A stretch of DNA of 64,000 bases from Pigmentiphaga aceris (GCF_008119665.1 NZ_CP043046.1:4216001-4280000); one strand, 5' to 3'; positions 1 to 8,516 are shown, counted from the first letter of the stretch. Program-made: numbers and translations. Notes: generated by a model from the letters alone, not told the origin.

Positions 1-2
1 CC

Positions 3-278
3 TTCCAAGAAGAAATGCGGCAAGCAGATGAACGGTGGCGTATCGAACGGGCCGAGGATGACGCCGAGTTCGAGCGCCTTATTGCAGCGGAAGAAGCGGC
101 TAATGAGGAACGACACAGACTGGAGGAAGCGCAACTCAGGCGGGAGATTGCGGCCATGTCTTCGGTCGAGTACGCGAACTACCGTGCGTGGGCGGACTTC
201 CTGATCAATGGATTGCGATCGGGTCAGTTCACGATGGAAAACGTCCTAGAATCATTGCGTTCCCGAGCGCGGTTGTAA
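3..278 (+). CDS. C-terminal fragment of a coiled-coil hypothetical protein, cut by window edge
   Basis: The reading frame is already open at base 3 and runs to a stop at 278, so the visible part is probably the C-terminus of a longer protein; the ATG at 15 need not be the real start. The product is rich in Glu, Arg and Ala (for example EERHRLEEAQLRREI), which predicts a charged coiled coil over most of its length. A short less charged tail follows, with FLINGLRSGQFTMENVL. I do not recognise the family. Decayed and intact toxin-antitoxin genes follow, which suggests an accessory region. No function is proposed. Confidence 0.45.
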   Translation, partial: FQEEMRQADERWRIERAEDDAEFERLIAAEEAANEERHRLEEAQLRREIAAMSSVEYANYRAWADFLINGLRSGQFTMENVLESLRSRARL

Positions 279-356
279 GGCGTCGACCTGTTCCATTCCA
301 GATAGACGCGATCCACCTGTCCACCGTATAGATCACGACAGCGATGGACATGTACG

Positions 357-637
357 TTACACCAACTCAATCTGCACCTTCCGACCAACCAGCGCTGCGG
401 CGCGCTGCAATGTAGTCAATGTGACATCCCGCGTCGGATCAAGCAGTCGGTCCACTTGTGAGCGGCTGGTTTTGAGCAGGACTGCCAATTGCCTTTTTTG
501 CTCATCGAACGTTGCTGCATGGCTTCCATGAGCTGCCACTCCATCACTTCTTTGACGGCAAGAGCCTGGGTTTCCTCAAAGACACCTTCGTCTTTCAGAA
601 AATTGTCGAGGCTCGATCCATGATGTTTTTTGCTCAT
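357..637 (-). pseudogene. HigA-like XRE antitoxin split by a one-base frameshift in an A6 run
   Basis: Two overlapping minus-strand frames together make one recognisable HigA/XRE-type antitoxin. The N-terminal frame starts at 637 and gives MSKKHHGSSLDNFLKDEG followed by KEVMEWQLMEAM. The C-terminal frame, ending at 357, gives the helix-turn-helix part with LLKTSRSQVDRLLDP and AALVGRKVQIELV. The frames meet at about 492-500, where the coding strand has six A residues inside ATGAGCAAAAAAGGC. A shift of -1 there joins MSKK to RQLAVLLKTSRSQ, as the family expects. Either the gene is dead through loss of one A, or transcriptional or ribosomal slippage on the run makes some full-length protein. A toxin remnant lies just upstream, supporting an old HigBA pair. 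Confidence 0.65.
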
Positions 638-651
638 GATTTCAATTCCTT

Positions 652-774
652 CTAACGTTTGCGTGCCATTGCCAGCTCATCGCTCAGCGTCTTTTGGGTT
701 TTCTTGATGAACGCGTGCCTGGCGGCCAGTACACCGCCATCCACGTAAATAAACGGACTCTTGATCCGTTGTCG
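652..774 (-). pseudogene. C-terminal remnant of a HigB/Gp49-like toxin
   Basis: Reading the minus strand towards the HigA-like gene, a frame ending with TAG at 652-654 contains RHAFIKKTQKTLSDELAMA, which resembles the C-terminal end of HigB/Gp49-like RNases (family pattern roughly HxFxKKTQKTP...A). Only about 40 codons are present and there is no start codon: the frame runs back without interruption to the TGA that ends the GNAT gene at 775-777. The N-terminal two thirds of the toxin are therefore missing. The spacing to the downstream antitoxin (about 15 bases) is that of an operon. I read this as a toxin gene truncated by deletion, possibly at the junction with the GNAT/DUF1778 pair. Confidence 0.5.
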
Positions 775-1275
775 TCACACGGCCTGCCCGCTTGCAGCTC
801 GCAGATCGGCAACAGTGACCATCAGCGTCATCGGATCAAGCGGCGACTCGTCCAGACCAAGATTTTGATAAAAAAGCTTGGCCTCCTCAGATAGCGCATG
901 TACTACCATGCCGCGAATGCCGATTGCGTCTGCCGCGTGGATAACGCGAAGCGCGGCATCCTGAAAAAGCGCGCGGCCAAGTCCCTTTCCACGGTGACTG
1001 ACCGCAACCGCCAAACGACCCAGTACCACCACGGGCACGGGGTCAGGCATGTTGCGTCGAAAACGCCCTGGAGCGGCAGCTGGCACCACGGCGCTGGAAG
1101 CCAGTGCGTAGTACCCCACAAGCTTGCCGCCCTCGCAGACCACGAAGGTACGGGATGCACCGCTGACTTGATTAGTTAGGGCACGGCGTATCAGCCAGGC
1201 ATTGAGAGATTCCACGCCGCAGTCGAAATCGTGGGTGTCGTGACCCGAGTCAAGCGGTACCGGGGCAAGCAGCAT
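775..1275 (-). CDS. GNAT-family toxin of a type II toxin-antitoxin pair (TacT/AtaT-like)
   Basis: The 166-residue product has the compact GNAT fold expected of tRNA-acetylating toxins. The acetyl-CoA binding loop HRGKGLGRAL lies near residue 95, preceded by the strand VVVLGRLAV, and a C-terminal AKLFYQNLGL carries the conserved Tyr used as general acid in TacT and AtaT. These toxins acetylate charged aminoacyl-tRNA and stop translation. The gene begins three bases after the stop of the DUF1778 antitoxin, the normal antitoxin-first order. A toxin role is inferred from family and neighbour; a plain acetyltransferase is the alternative. The stop codon is in frame with a HigB-like remnant that follows. 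Confidence 0.85.
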   Translation of the reverse strand: MLLAPVPLDSGHDTHDFDCGVESLNAWLIRRALTNQVSGASRTFVVCEGGKLVGYYALASSAVVPAAAPGRFRRNMPDPVPVVVLGRLAVAVSHRGKGLGRALFQDAALRVIHAADAIGIRGMVVHALSEEAKLFYQNLGLDESPLDPMTLMVTVADLRAASGQAV

Positions 1276-1278
1276 GTG

Positions 1279-1569
1279 TCACGCAGCCTTCCAGGGCGTC
1301 TTGCTTTGCAGGGTCTTGCGCAGTCGCTCATTGGGCTGAGCAGGCTGATCAAGCCGCTTTAAAAAGTCTTCGTATGCCTCGGGACTGACGACCATCAGGG
1401 CACGGTCCAGAAGCGTTTCTTCAGCGGCACGGCGCGCCGCTTCGAGAATGAAATCTGTGCGCGTCTTGCCTGCAGACTCCGCTGCGCGATCGATCAAGTT
1501 GCGCTCGGCTGCAGGAATCCGCAGATTCAGTGTGTCACGAGGGACTTTGGTGGTGCTGGCGGTGCTCAT
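1279..1569 (-). CDS. DUF1778 ribbon-helix-helix antitoxin
   Basis: The 96-residue product starts at the ATG at 1567-1569. A longer upstream frame exists, but its extra part has no family resemblance. The N-terminus (about residues 12-50) has the DUF1778 pattern LNLRIPAAERNLIDRAAE followed by KTRTDFILEAARRAAE, a ribbon-helix-helix DNA-binding unit. The C-terminal tail contains VSPEAYEDFLKRLDQP, which in this family wraps round and neutralises the GNAT toxin. It is encoded just before the toxin and probably represses its own promoter, as related pairs do. I see no clear palindrome to name as operator in the 60 bases upstream. Confidence 0.88.
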   Translation of the reverse strand: MSTASTTKVPRDTLNLRIPAAERNLIDRAAESAGKTRTDFILEAARRAAEETLLDRALMVVSPEAYEDFLKRLDQPAQPNERLRKTLQSKTPWKAA

Positions 1570-1628
1570 GGGAATGCTCTGCTGATGACCCAACAGCCAT
1601 ACCCTAGCAAAACGTAACGACAAAGTCA

Positions 1629-2063
1629 TTACGAATTCTTGATAAACGGTGCGACGTGCAACATCCACGCAAAGATCAGTGGCCCGCTGATCAGCAGCAT
1701 TAACACCAACGCACGCCATAACCGCGACCGGGGCAACGGCAACACCGTGGCCGGCATGGGCTTGGCTTTGCGTGTCTCCGTCCACCTGGGCAAGGCAAAC
1801 ACCAGCGTGGCGCTTGCCTTGCACAGCCAGCCCAGCCACGCCACCATGCCGATGCTCCAGCCCCATCCCCAGAAGCATAAAACCAACGCCAAAGTCAGCA
1901 AGGACCAGCCACCCGCGTGAAACGCCATGCGTTCAATAGGACGCGCGGGACGGTGCAGCAATTGTTCGCCCTGTCGCGCGCTGGCCAAAGCGAGCAGGAA
2001 AAATCCGATCAGGCAGATAGATGCGATCGATAAATTCAGCCACAGGCTGCTGCCGGCCATCAT
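1629..2063 (-). CDS. DUF3325 small membrane protein of an iron-uptake operon
   Basis: The 144-residue product has four hydrophobic segments, at about residues 5-27, 52-70, 72-92 and 118-138, with a basic loop (RWTETRKAKP) before the last. The start chosen is the first of two ATGs, which overlaps the stop of the upstream DUF3649 gene. A longer frame to 2471 is only a shadow of that gene and of the PepSY gene. DUF3325 proteins occur with DUF3649 and PepSY-type membrane proteins next to siderophore receptors in beta- and gamma-proteobacteria. Their role is not established; a part in handling imported ferric siderophore at the inner membrane is inferred. Confidence 0.75.
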   Translation of the reverse strand: MMAGSSLWLNLSIASICLIGFFLLALASARQGEQLLHRPARPIERMAFHAGGWSLLTLALVLCFWGWGWSIGMVAWLGWLCKASATLVFALPRWTETRKAKPMPATVLPLPRSRLWRALVLMLLISGPLIFAWMLHVAPFIKNS

Positions 2064-2362
2064 GCTGCCCCACCCGCAGGCAACAGCCACCAGCACAACA
2101 CGGCAACAATCGCCGTGGACACCAGCATGCCGATCCACGCTCTTGTCGCGCTGCGGGTGCTGAACACCCACATCACCGCAAGCAGATACCACACGAAACC
2201 CAGCATGGTCGACGCCAGCACAGCTTGCGCGCGAGGCAGTGGCCAGACCAAGGCCAGCAGTACAGTCATAGCCGACGCAAACGCATATCCGCCCAAAGCT
2301 GCCGCCACCACGCGCGAGGCAACCTGAAAGCGGTATTGCCAGGACAAATCCACAGTTTTCAT
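2060..2362 (-). CDS. DUF3649 small membrane protein of an iron-uptake operon
   Basis: This 100-residue, very hydrophobic protein has three predicted transmembrane helices (about 17-40, 46-68 and 75-95). The N-terminal WQYRFQVASRVVAAALGGYA and the following ALVWPLPRAQAVL fit DUF3649. Both ends overlap neighbours by four bases: its ATG overlaps the stop of the PepSY gene and its TGA overlaps the start of the DUF3325 gene, so the three are translationally coupled. The biochemical role of the family is unknown; its constant pairing with PepSY proteins and TonB receptors points to iron acquisition. Confidence 0.75.
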   Translation of the reverse strand: MKTVDLSWQYRFQVASRVVAAALGGYAFASAMTVLLALVWPLPRAQAVLASTMLGFVWYLLAVMWVFSTRSATRAWIGMLVSTAIVAVLCWWLLPAGGAA

Positions 2363-4065
2363 GGACGGCCCCCTGCCGGGTTTGTCGCAGCGACTGGGTT
2401 GGGCACATCAATCTGGCTTGAAGCGGCAGCACGGCCCGACACCACAATCCCTGCCGCAGGGCCGACCCCATCCACCACCCGCCACTTGCGCTGCAATTTC
2501 AAGGCGGTATGCGCGAAGATCGCTGCCAGTGCCAACATGCTCAGATCGAAGCCTGCCAGTCCCCAATCGCCGTAGGGCAGCGTGACCCCCAGGTGTCTGT
2601 CCGTCGTCACTGCATTCAGCACCGGTACCAACGCGTAGGCGGCAACGGTCAGCCACAGCAGCTCCACCCATGCCCGCTTCAAGGGCCGGATCGACGCATA
2701 CAACAGCGCCCAGCCCCACACCAGGAACAGCACATGCAGTTCCCACGCGGCACGATCTGCCAGCGCCACGGGCAGCAGTCGATTGCCCCAGAAGTAGGCG
2801 GCTACGGCCAGCGGCAGGCCAACCAGGGTACCGGCGTTGAGGATTTCGACCAGACGCAATCCGCCTGCATTCAGCCTGGCAGTGAACGAATCCGCACCTG
2901 CTTTCTGCAGATGCTGCGTACGCCGCTTGACGGTCCACAACACCAGCCCGGTGCCGATCACCGCGCATCCCAGCAAGCCCGAGACGACATACAACCAGCG
3001 CAGCCACCAGTTCGCGAAGTTGCCTTCATGCAAGGCGAACATGGTGCGTTGGGTGGCGACGGCTGCGTTGCCTTCATCCGCACGCGCCAACGGCCTGCCA
3101 TCGACAGCACTGAAGCGCGCCACCCTCGGGTCATAGAAGTTGACGCCGCTCGCGCCGACAGGACGCACGTCGATATACGGCCCCTTGCCTGCCGGCTGCA
3201 TGATCTGCAGGCTGGCGATCCGCGCATCGCCTAAGGTCACCTGAATCTGACGAAGCAGTTCCGGCACCGGCACCTGCAGGCCGGACAGCGGCTGGTATTC
3301 ACGCTTGGGCGGGCGCAGTTCCTCGAACAAGGCCTGACGCTGAACCTCGGATGTGCCATAGACCACATCCCGCCCAGCCGGCAGATATTGGAAGGCAAGA
3401 AATACCAAGCCCGTGTAGGTAATCATCAGGAAGAATGGCAAGGACATCACGCTGACCACGTTGTGCGCATCCAGCCACGACCGCTGCCCTTTGCCCGGCC
3501 GGAAGGTGAAGAAGTCGGTGAAGATTTTCTTGTGCGTGATGACGCCGGTGACGACTGCCAGCAGCATCAGCATGGTGCAGATGCCAACCAGCCTGAACCC
3601 GGTGACCCGGGACACGTAGTGCAGCTCGTAATGCAGGCGGTACAGCCGTCGCCCGCCTGCCGTGTCGCGTGCCAGCACCGCAGGCTCGACCTCACCCGTT
3701 GCCGTGTTCAGCGTCTCGCTGCGACGCCGACCCGTGTCACGGCCGGCAGGCGGCATGTCTTCCCACGACACGCCAAGCCCATGCTCGACCCGAGGCTCCA
3801 GTCCCAGGTGCGGCAAGGTGATCGTCCAGGATTTGGCCTGGGGTGCTGCAATCTCCAGGCGCGCCAGACCCAGTCCCAGCAAGCGCGCCTCGTCACCCGG
3901 GTCGACGCGTGTGGGAAGCGGCAACTCGGGCTGCATCCAGCGGGTGATTTCATCATCCACGTAACCGGCTGTGCCGGTCACGAAGACGAAGAACAGCACC
4001 CAGCCCGTTACCAGCCCGGTCCAGGTGTGCAGCCACGCCATGCACTGGCGAAACGACGCTTTCAT
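2359..4065 (-). CDS. PepSY-domain iron-regulated membrane protein
   Basis: The 568-residue product begins with MKASFRQCMAWLHTWTGLVTG, the typical first helix of PepSY_TM proteins, with the HTWTG motif common in siderophore-associated members. A periplasmic region (about residues 35-190) contains LHYELHYVSR, followed by further helices at about 200, 220, 355-385 and a C-terminal bundle. Members sit next to ferric-siderophore receptors and include FoxB-like and FsrB-like proteins thought to reduce or transport ferric siderophore in the inner membrane. The gene lies 15 bases after the receptor gene on the same strand, and DUF3649 and DUF3325 overlap downstream. Reductase activity here is inference. 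Confidence 0.88.
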   Translation of the reverse strand: MKASFRQCMAWLHTWTGLVTGWVLFFVFVTGTAGYVDDEITRWMQPELPLPTRVDPGDEARLLGLGLARLEIAAPQAKSWTITLPHLGLEPRVEHGLGVSWEDMPPAGRDTGRRRSETLNTATGEVEPAVLARDTAGGRRLYRLHYELHYVSRVTGFRLVGICTMLMLLAVVTGVITHKKIFTDFFTFRPGKGQRSWLDAHNVVSVMSLPFFLMITYTGLVFLAFQYLPAGRDVVYGTSEVQRQALFEELRPPKREYQPLSGLQVPVPELLRQIQVTLGDARIASLQIMQPAGKGPYIDVRPVGASGVNFYDPRVARFSAVDGRPLARADEGNAAVATQRTMFALHEGNFANWWLRWLYVVSGLLGCAVIGTGLVLWTVKRRTQHLQKAGADSFTARLNAGGLRLVEILNAGTLVGLPLAVAAYFWGNRLLPVALADRAAWELHVLFLVWGWALLYASIRPLKRAWVELLWLTVAAYALVPVLNAVTTDRHLGVTLPYGDWGLAGFDLSMLALAAIFAHTALKLQRKWRVVDGVGPAAGIVVSGRAAASSQIDVPNPVAATNPAGGRP

Positions 4066-4080
4066 GCTGACCCGCCCTGC

Positions 4081-6660
4081 TTAGAACCGGCCTTTCAAGG
4101 TCAGCATCCAGCTCATGGGCTCGCCGTAGATATTCTGGCCGCCCAGGGTGCCGAGGTTGGCGTAGTAGCGCTTGTCGAACAGGTTGTTCAGGTTCAGGCT
4201 TGCGCGCCACTTGGGATCGATGTCGTAGTGCACCGCAGCGTTCCATACGGCGTAACCGCCCTGCGTGAAGTTGAAGCGCCGGGACGCGCCATCGAACCTG
4301 CCGCTGGCCGGGTTGAACGAGAACGCGGTGCCGCTGACATAGCTTTTGCTCTGCAGGTTCACGCCCAGGCCCACGCTCCATGCGGAATAGTCGGCGAAGC
4401 GATGGTTGGCCCACAGGCGCAGCATGTGCCGGGGCGTGACGGCGTGGTAGATGGCGTCGGTGGCTTTGTCCTTGTTCTGGTTGTAGGTGTAGCCGGCCGC
4501 AATCTGCCAGCCGCGCGCCACTTCGCCCGTCAACTCCAGGTCCACGCCCTGGCTTACCTGCTCACCGCTGGCCGAGTAGCAGCACGTGTTGCCGTCTTCC
4601 AGCGTCGCCGCCGGGTAGCGTGGGTCGAGCACCGCCACCTTGGACCGCTCGATGCGATAGACCGAGACAGCCGGTTGCAGGCGGCCGTCGTTAAGCTCGC
4701 CTTTCAGGCCGATCTCGTAGTTGCGTCCGGTGATGGGGTCAAGCGGGCCGCCCGTTGCGAGCGGGCCACTGCGTCGGTTCGCCTGAGACTGGTAGATCTC
4801 GGTCATGCTGCCGTAGGCCGTCCAGCGCTCGTCAAGGTCGTAGGTCGTGCCCACATAAGGGGTGAAGATGCCTTTGTCTTCGAACACGGCAGCCGAGCTG
4901 CTGGTCAGTGCGCCGCTCTCGACGTAGCCCAGCGTTGTGCTGTCCGACTTGTAATAGGCGTAGCGGGCACCGCCAATGATCTTTGCGCGGTCGGTAAGCG
5001 ACCAATTCATGCGTCCGTACATGCCGTACTGCGTCACGCTCGACAGCCAACTGGTCATGGGCCGCGTGGTGCCCATGGTTGGATAGGGATACACCACCGG
5101 CGCGCTCCCAAGCGCATCGATGGAGCCAGTCCAGTTGCCCCCAGCGGCCACGCCCTGGCGGTATCGCCGCGTGTACTCCAGCGTGTCGAACTTGCCCCAA
5201 TCCGCGCCCAGCAGGAAGCTGTGCTTTTCACCCAGCGCGGCAAAGTTCCCCTGCAGGTTCACATCCAGGTTCTTGTAGGTCGAATCGAAACCCGTCAGCG
5301 GATGGACGTTCAGGCCCGACTGACCGTTGGCTGCCACGATGACCGAGCGGGTCAGCGGATCGATCCCGGTGGTGATCAGGTGCCCGGCCTGTATGTTGTC
5401 CTGCATGCGCTCGCCGTAACCGGCACTCATCTTCACTTTCCAGTCGTTGGCGAAGGTGTGCTGAAGCTCAGCGAATACGTCTTTGGCTTCGTGTTCTTTG
5501 TTGGACCAGCCTAGACGGTCGGCACTCCAGCTTCTGGACAAACCCAAGTCGCTGCCGTCCAGCCCGCGCGGCAAGCCAGCAGAACGCGCGTACTTACGCC
5601 CTTGGTCGTAGGTGCCGCCCAGGGACAGCATGGTCCGCGATCCCAGGTCCGCTTCCACGATGCCGTACAGGAAGTTGCTGCGGCCCCAATCGTTGTCCAC
5701 AAAACCCTTGCGGTCTTCATGGCTGTATACCGCGCGCCCGCGCACCGAGCCGTCGTCCGCCAGGGCACCCGTGACGTCGAAGTCCGTCTGGTAACGGTCC
5801 CAGCGGCCAGCGCTTCCCGTAAACAGAAACTGTTTTTCTGCCAGCGGACGCTTGCGTACCAGGTTGACCGAGCCGCCCGGCGTGCCATTGCCCGCGAACA
5901 GGCCGTCGGCACCACGCAGCACTTCCACGTGGTCGAACATGGCCAGATTGGGATTGAAATACTGCGGACTGAAGGGGCCCACAGAAGCACCGTCCACCTG
6001 CATGTTCTGGATCTCGAAACCACGTGCGTAGATGCGGCCGATGGGTTCGTTGTCACGCTGGGTGGTGGTGATGCCGGTGGTGTTCTTGAACACCTCTGCC
6101 AAAGTCTGCAGGCCTTGGTCCTCGATGCGCTGACGCGTCATGACCGTGATGGACTGCGGCACGTCGCGGATGTGCTGACTGCCCTTGCCCGCACTGAGCA
6201 CGTTGTTCGCGTAGCCGTAGGTGCCCGTGTTTTCACTGACAGAATCCGGGCTTGCCACAACGGTGACCGACTTCAGCTGCGTTGCTTCTCCAGGCGCAGG
6301 CGCAGATCGTGACAGCGAAAAGTTGTTCCCCGTGCGTCGAAACTGGATGCCGGTTCCGGCCAGCAGCCGGCGCATGGCCTCATCGGGCGGGAAGCTGCCT
6401 GACAAGGCGGGCGCGGTGTAGCCCTCGACGGTTTCCTGCGAGAAGAATATCTGCAGGGATGTCTGCTCGCCCAGTTGCAGCAGTGCTTTGCTCAGCGGCT
6501 GCGCGGGAATGTTGACCTGCACGACGGCGGTACTTTGGGCCAATGCGGGTGCGGGCAAGGTGCCGAATCCGACGGCAATGGCAATGGCCAGGGCAGACAT
6601 GCCGATAAACGTGGCGGTCGTTTGCGCACGTGCGTTTGCGCGCGGGGTTGTCGTTTCCAC
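4081..6660 (-). CDS. TonB-dependent siderophore receptor with signalling (STN) domain
   Basis: The 859-residue outer-membrane receptor starts at a GTG and has a Sec signal peptide ending near ALAQ (about residue 42). An STN/secretin-TonB domain follows (about 52-105, with LSKALLQLGEQTSLQIFFSQ), then a plug (about 155-275, with IRDVPQSITVMTRQ) and a 22-strand barrel ending in the expected aromatic residue (LKGRF). The STN domain is the part that signals to a FecR-like anti-sigma when the siderophore binds. FecI-like and FecR-like genes lie immediately upstream, completing a cell-surface signalling set. The substrate is a ferric siderophore of unknown type. PepSY, DUF3649 and DUF3325 follow. 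Confidence 0.93.
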   Translation of the reverse strand: METTTPRANARAQTTATFIGMSALAIAIAVGFGTLPAPALAQSTAVVQVNIPAQPLSKALLQLGEQTSLQIFFSQETVEGYTAPALSGSFPPDEAMRRLLAGTGIQFRRTGNNFSLSRSAPAPGEATQLKSVTVVASPDSVSENTGTYGYANNVLSAGKGSQHIRDVPQSITVMTRQRIEDQGLQTLAEVFKNTTGITTTQRDNEPIGRIYARGFEIQNMQVDGASVGPFSPQYFNPNLAMFDHVEVLRGADGLFAGNGTPGGSVNLVRKRPLAEKQFLFTGSAGRWDRYQTDFDVTGALADDGSVRGRAVYSHEDRKGFVDNDWGRSNFLYGIVEADLGSRTMLSLGGTYDQGRKYARSAGLPRGLDGSDLGLSRSWSADRLGWSNKEHEAKDVFAELQHTFANDWKVKMSAGYGERMQDNIQAGHLITTGIDPLTRSVIVAANGQSGLNVHPLTGFDSTYKNLDVNLQGNFAALGEKHSFLLGADWGKFDTLEYTRRYRQGVAAGGNWTGSIDALGSAPVVYPYPTMGTTRPMTSWLSSVTQYGMYGRMNWSLTDRAKIIGGARYAYYKSDSTTLGYVESGALTSSSAAVFEDKGIFTPYVGTTYDLDERWTAYGSMTEIYQSQANRRSGPLATGGPLDPITGRNYEIGLKGELNDGRLQPAVSVYRIERSKVAVLDPRYPAATLEDGNTCCYSASGEQVSQGVDLELTGEVARGWQIAAGYTYNQNKDKATDAIYHAVTPRHMLRLWANHRFADYSAWSVGLGVNLQSKSYVSGTAFSFNPASGRFDGASRRFNFTQGGYAVWNAAVHYDIDPKWRASLNLNNLFDKRYYANLGTLGGQNIYGEPMSWMLTLKGRF

Positions 6661-6890
6661 AGTCCTACGATTTCCATGAATGAAGTTTTCGCGCTCGCGC
6701 GCAGCACCCTTTGGCCAAAGGCTTTCCGGGGTTCACCATGTCGTCGCAGGACTTACCCCTTCATTGGGATAGACGTGCCAGCGGAGAAAGCTCGGAATCG
6801 AAATGAGAACAATTCGTGAAACAAAATGTAATCAACGAATTGAGGACGCGGAGGGTTATTGGAGCGGTGCCAACCAACCCGTCAAAAACC
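6661..6890 (-). promoter_or_regulatory. Upstream region of the receptor gene with a Fur-like half-site and inverted repeats
   Basis: This 230-base gap between the FecR-like gene and the receptor holds several possible control signals. AATGAGAACAATT at about 6802-6814 resembles part of a Fur box. AATTCGT (6811-6817) and ACGAATT (6835-6841) form an inverted repeat. A perfect 14-base palindrome CCTTTGGCCAAAGG lies at about 6709-6722. I could not place a confident ECF -35/-10 pair. The signals are suggestive only. Confidence 0.3.
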
Positions 6891-7922
6891 CTATTTCGCG
6901 ACGATGCGAATCTGCCCATCCAGCAGACGATAGACGCGCACGGGCACGAATTCGGGAAGCATGTCGATCAGCGCCTCGGGATCGTCCACGCTGAAAATCC
7001 CCGCGATGCGGTGATCGCGCAGCGCCGGCGCATCCAGCCGTGCGGGTTGATCCAGATAACGGTTGATCTCGGCCACGGCCTGCGCCAAGGGGGTGTTTTC
7101 AAACACGACCTTGCCCCGTTGCCATGCCAGCAAGCTGTGCAAGTCGTGCGGCCGAACCTCGCCTAAGGTCTGGTCCGCCGAGACATCCACGCCCTGCCCC
7201 TTGGTCAGCGCGCGCGACTGCCGCTGCCACCACGGCCCGCTAGACACCACGACCGAGCCTGACTCGACGCTGATGCGCGCGGCGTCTGCGTCATGACGAA
7301 CGTTGAAACGCGTGCCGGTCACCACCACGCGGCTTGCCCCGGCGTCGACAATGAAGGGTTGCTGCGCATCGTGCCGGACCGCAAAGAAAATCTCGCCTTC
7401 CTGCAGTTCAATGACACGCTTGTCTGCGTACATGCGCGCAACCGCCCGCGTGCCGGTATTGACGTCCAGTATCGAACCATCGGGCAGCGTCACCTGTTGC
7501 CGCTTGCCGCGCGGCGTGGCGATCTGAATCGTGTGCTGCGGCGACGCCAACCAGCCACCCTGCAGCGCAATCCCGCCGACCAGCGCAGCCGAACATGCGC
7601 CAGCCAGGCCCCAGACCAGACGACGCCGTCCTGAATTGGTTGGCACCGCAGTTGGTGCCGCAGTTGAAACCCTTGTCGGCAACACGGCTGGCTCACGCTG
7701 CGCAAGCACCGACCGCAGTTCAGCCTCGGGAATTGCCAGCGTCGCTTCCCATATCTGCTGCACGCTGCGGTACTGGCGGTCGTGTTCAGGGTGCGCCTGC
7801 CGCCATTGCTCGAACATGCGCCGGCCCTCGTCCGTGGCTTCCCCGGAATGCAGGTATGCGAACCAGGATGCAGCCAGATCGCCCGGCTCACTGGCAGTCG
7901 AAGAATCGATGGGAGGTTTCAT
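6891..7922 (-). CDS. FecR-family anti-sigma / signal transducer
   Basis: The 343-residue product from the ATG at 7922 has the FecR plan. A cytoplasmic DUF4880-like N-terminus (about 10-60, with AASWFAYLHSGEATDEGRR) binds the sigma factor. One membrane helix follows at about 120-140 (LAGACSAALVGGIAL). The periplasmic FecR domain (about 150-250) contains TPRGKRQQVTLPDGS and GEIFFAVRHD, and a C-terminal STN-like end reads FSVDDPEALIDMLPE. It would relay siderophore binding by the receptor to the ECF sigma factor encoded just upstream. An in-frame ATG at 8009 would add 29 residues without family resemblance, so 7922 is preferred. Confidence 0.88.
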   Translation of the reverse strand: MKPPIDSSTASEPGDLAASWFAYLHSGEATDEGRRMFEQWRQAHPEHDRQYRSVQQIWEATLAIPEAELRSVLAQREPAVLPTRVSTAAPTAVPTNSGRRRLVWGLAGACSAALVGGIALQGGWLASPQHTIQIATPRGKRQQVTLPDGSILDVNTGTRAVARMYADKRVIELQEGEIFFAVRHDAQQPFIVDAGASRVVVTGTRFNVRHDADAARISVESGSVVVSSGPWWQRQSRALTKGQGVDVSADQTLGEVRPHDLHSLLAWQRGKVVFENTPLAQAVAEINRYLDQPARLDAPALRDHRIAGIFSVDDPEALIDMLPEFVPVRVYRLLDGQIRIVAK

Positions 7923-8012
7923 TGCAGGCAGCGCAAATAAAGACAGCGTGGACCCACGGCCGAACCTGGCGTCGCCAATATAGCCGTACCCGAACCCACC
8001 TTGCAGCAAGGA

Positions 8013-8516
8013 TCAAGGCGCATATTTCTGCATCCTTTGATTCAGGTGCTGCAAAGCACGCGTCATGTGTTTTTCCACCATTGCCTGGGAAATATCCATG
8101 CCCCGCGCGATCTCGGCGTGCGTCCACCCTTCCAGTCGATGCCGCACATAGACCTGCTGGCACACCAGCGGCAATTCGCCCAACGCGTCTTTCAGATCAG
8201 TGACCATTTGCCGGGAATACACCTTGGTTTCCGGCCCGCACACCTGGGGATGTTCGCTTTCCTCCAGGTCATGCAGTGGTGTCACGGGCAAGGCTGTCTG
8301 GTGGCGGTGCCTGTCGATGATGCCGTTGGTGGTGCTGCGTTTCAGGTAGGCACGCGGGTCGTCTACGGTTGCCGCGCCATTTTCCAACAGCCGCACCACT
8401 GCGTCGTGCATAGCATCTTCGCGGTCTTCCTGGCCAACCGCTTTCCGACGCCACGCCGCAACCAGCTCGCTATAGTGAGCGAGCCAGTTTTTCTTGGGCA
8501 CTGCGGGGCGAGACAT
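8013..8516 (-). CDS. FecI-like ECF sigma factor (iron starvation)
   Basis: The 167-residue product from the ATG at 8516 has a sigma-70 region 2 with DREDAMHDAVVRLLE and PRAYLKRSTTNGIIDRHR, and a region 4 helix-turn-helix with LPLVCQQVYVRHRLEGWTHAEIA and DISQAMVEKHM, as in FecI-type ECF factors. It should direct transcription of the receptor operon when released by the FecR-like protein. A longer frame from 8570 would begin inside the Fur-like site, so the shorter start fits better. The gene heads the sigma, anti-sigma, receptor, PepSY series, all on the minus strand. Repression by Fur is inferred from that site. Confidence 0.9.
   Translation of the reverse strand: MSRPAVPKKNWLAHYSELVAAWRRKAVGQEDREDAMHDAVVRLLENGAATVDDPRAYLKRSTTNGIIDRHRHQTALPVTPLHDLEESEHPQVCGPETKVYSRQMVTDLKDALGELPLVCQQVYVRHRLEGWTHAEIARGMDISQAMVEKHMTRALQHLNQRMQKYAP

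Noticed and set aside
3388..5514. A 708-codon plus-strand open frame opposite the PepSY and receptor genes
   Set aside because: It lies antisense to two strongly supported genes, its product is His/Arg/Gln/Val-rich with no family motif, and such long shadow frames are expected in GC-rich DNA.
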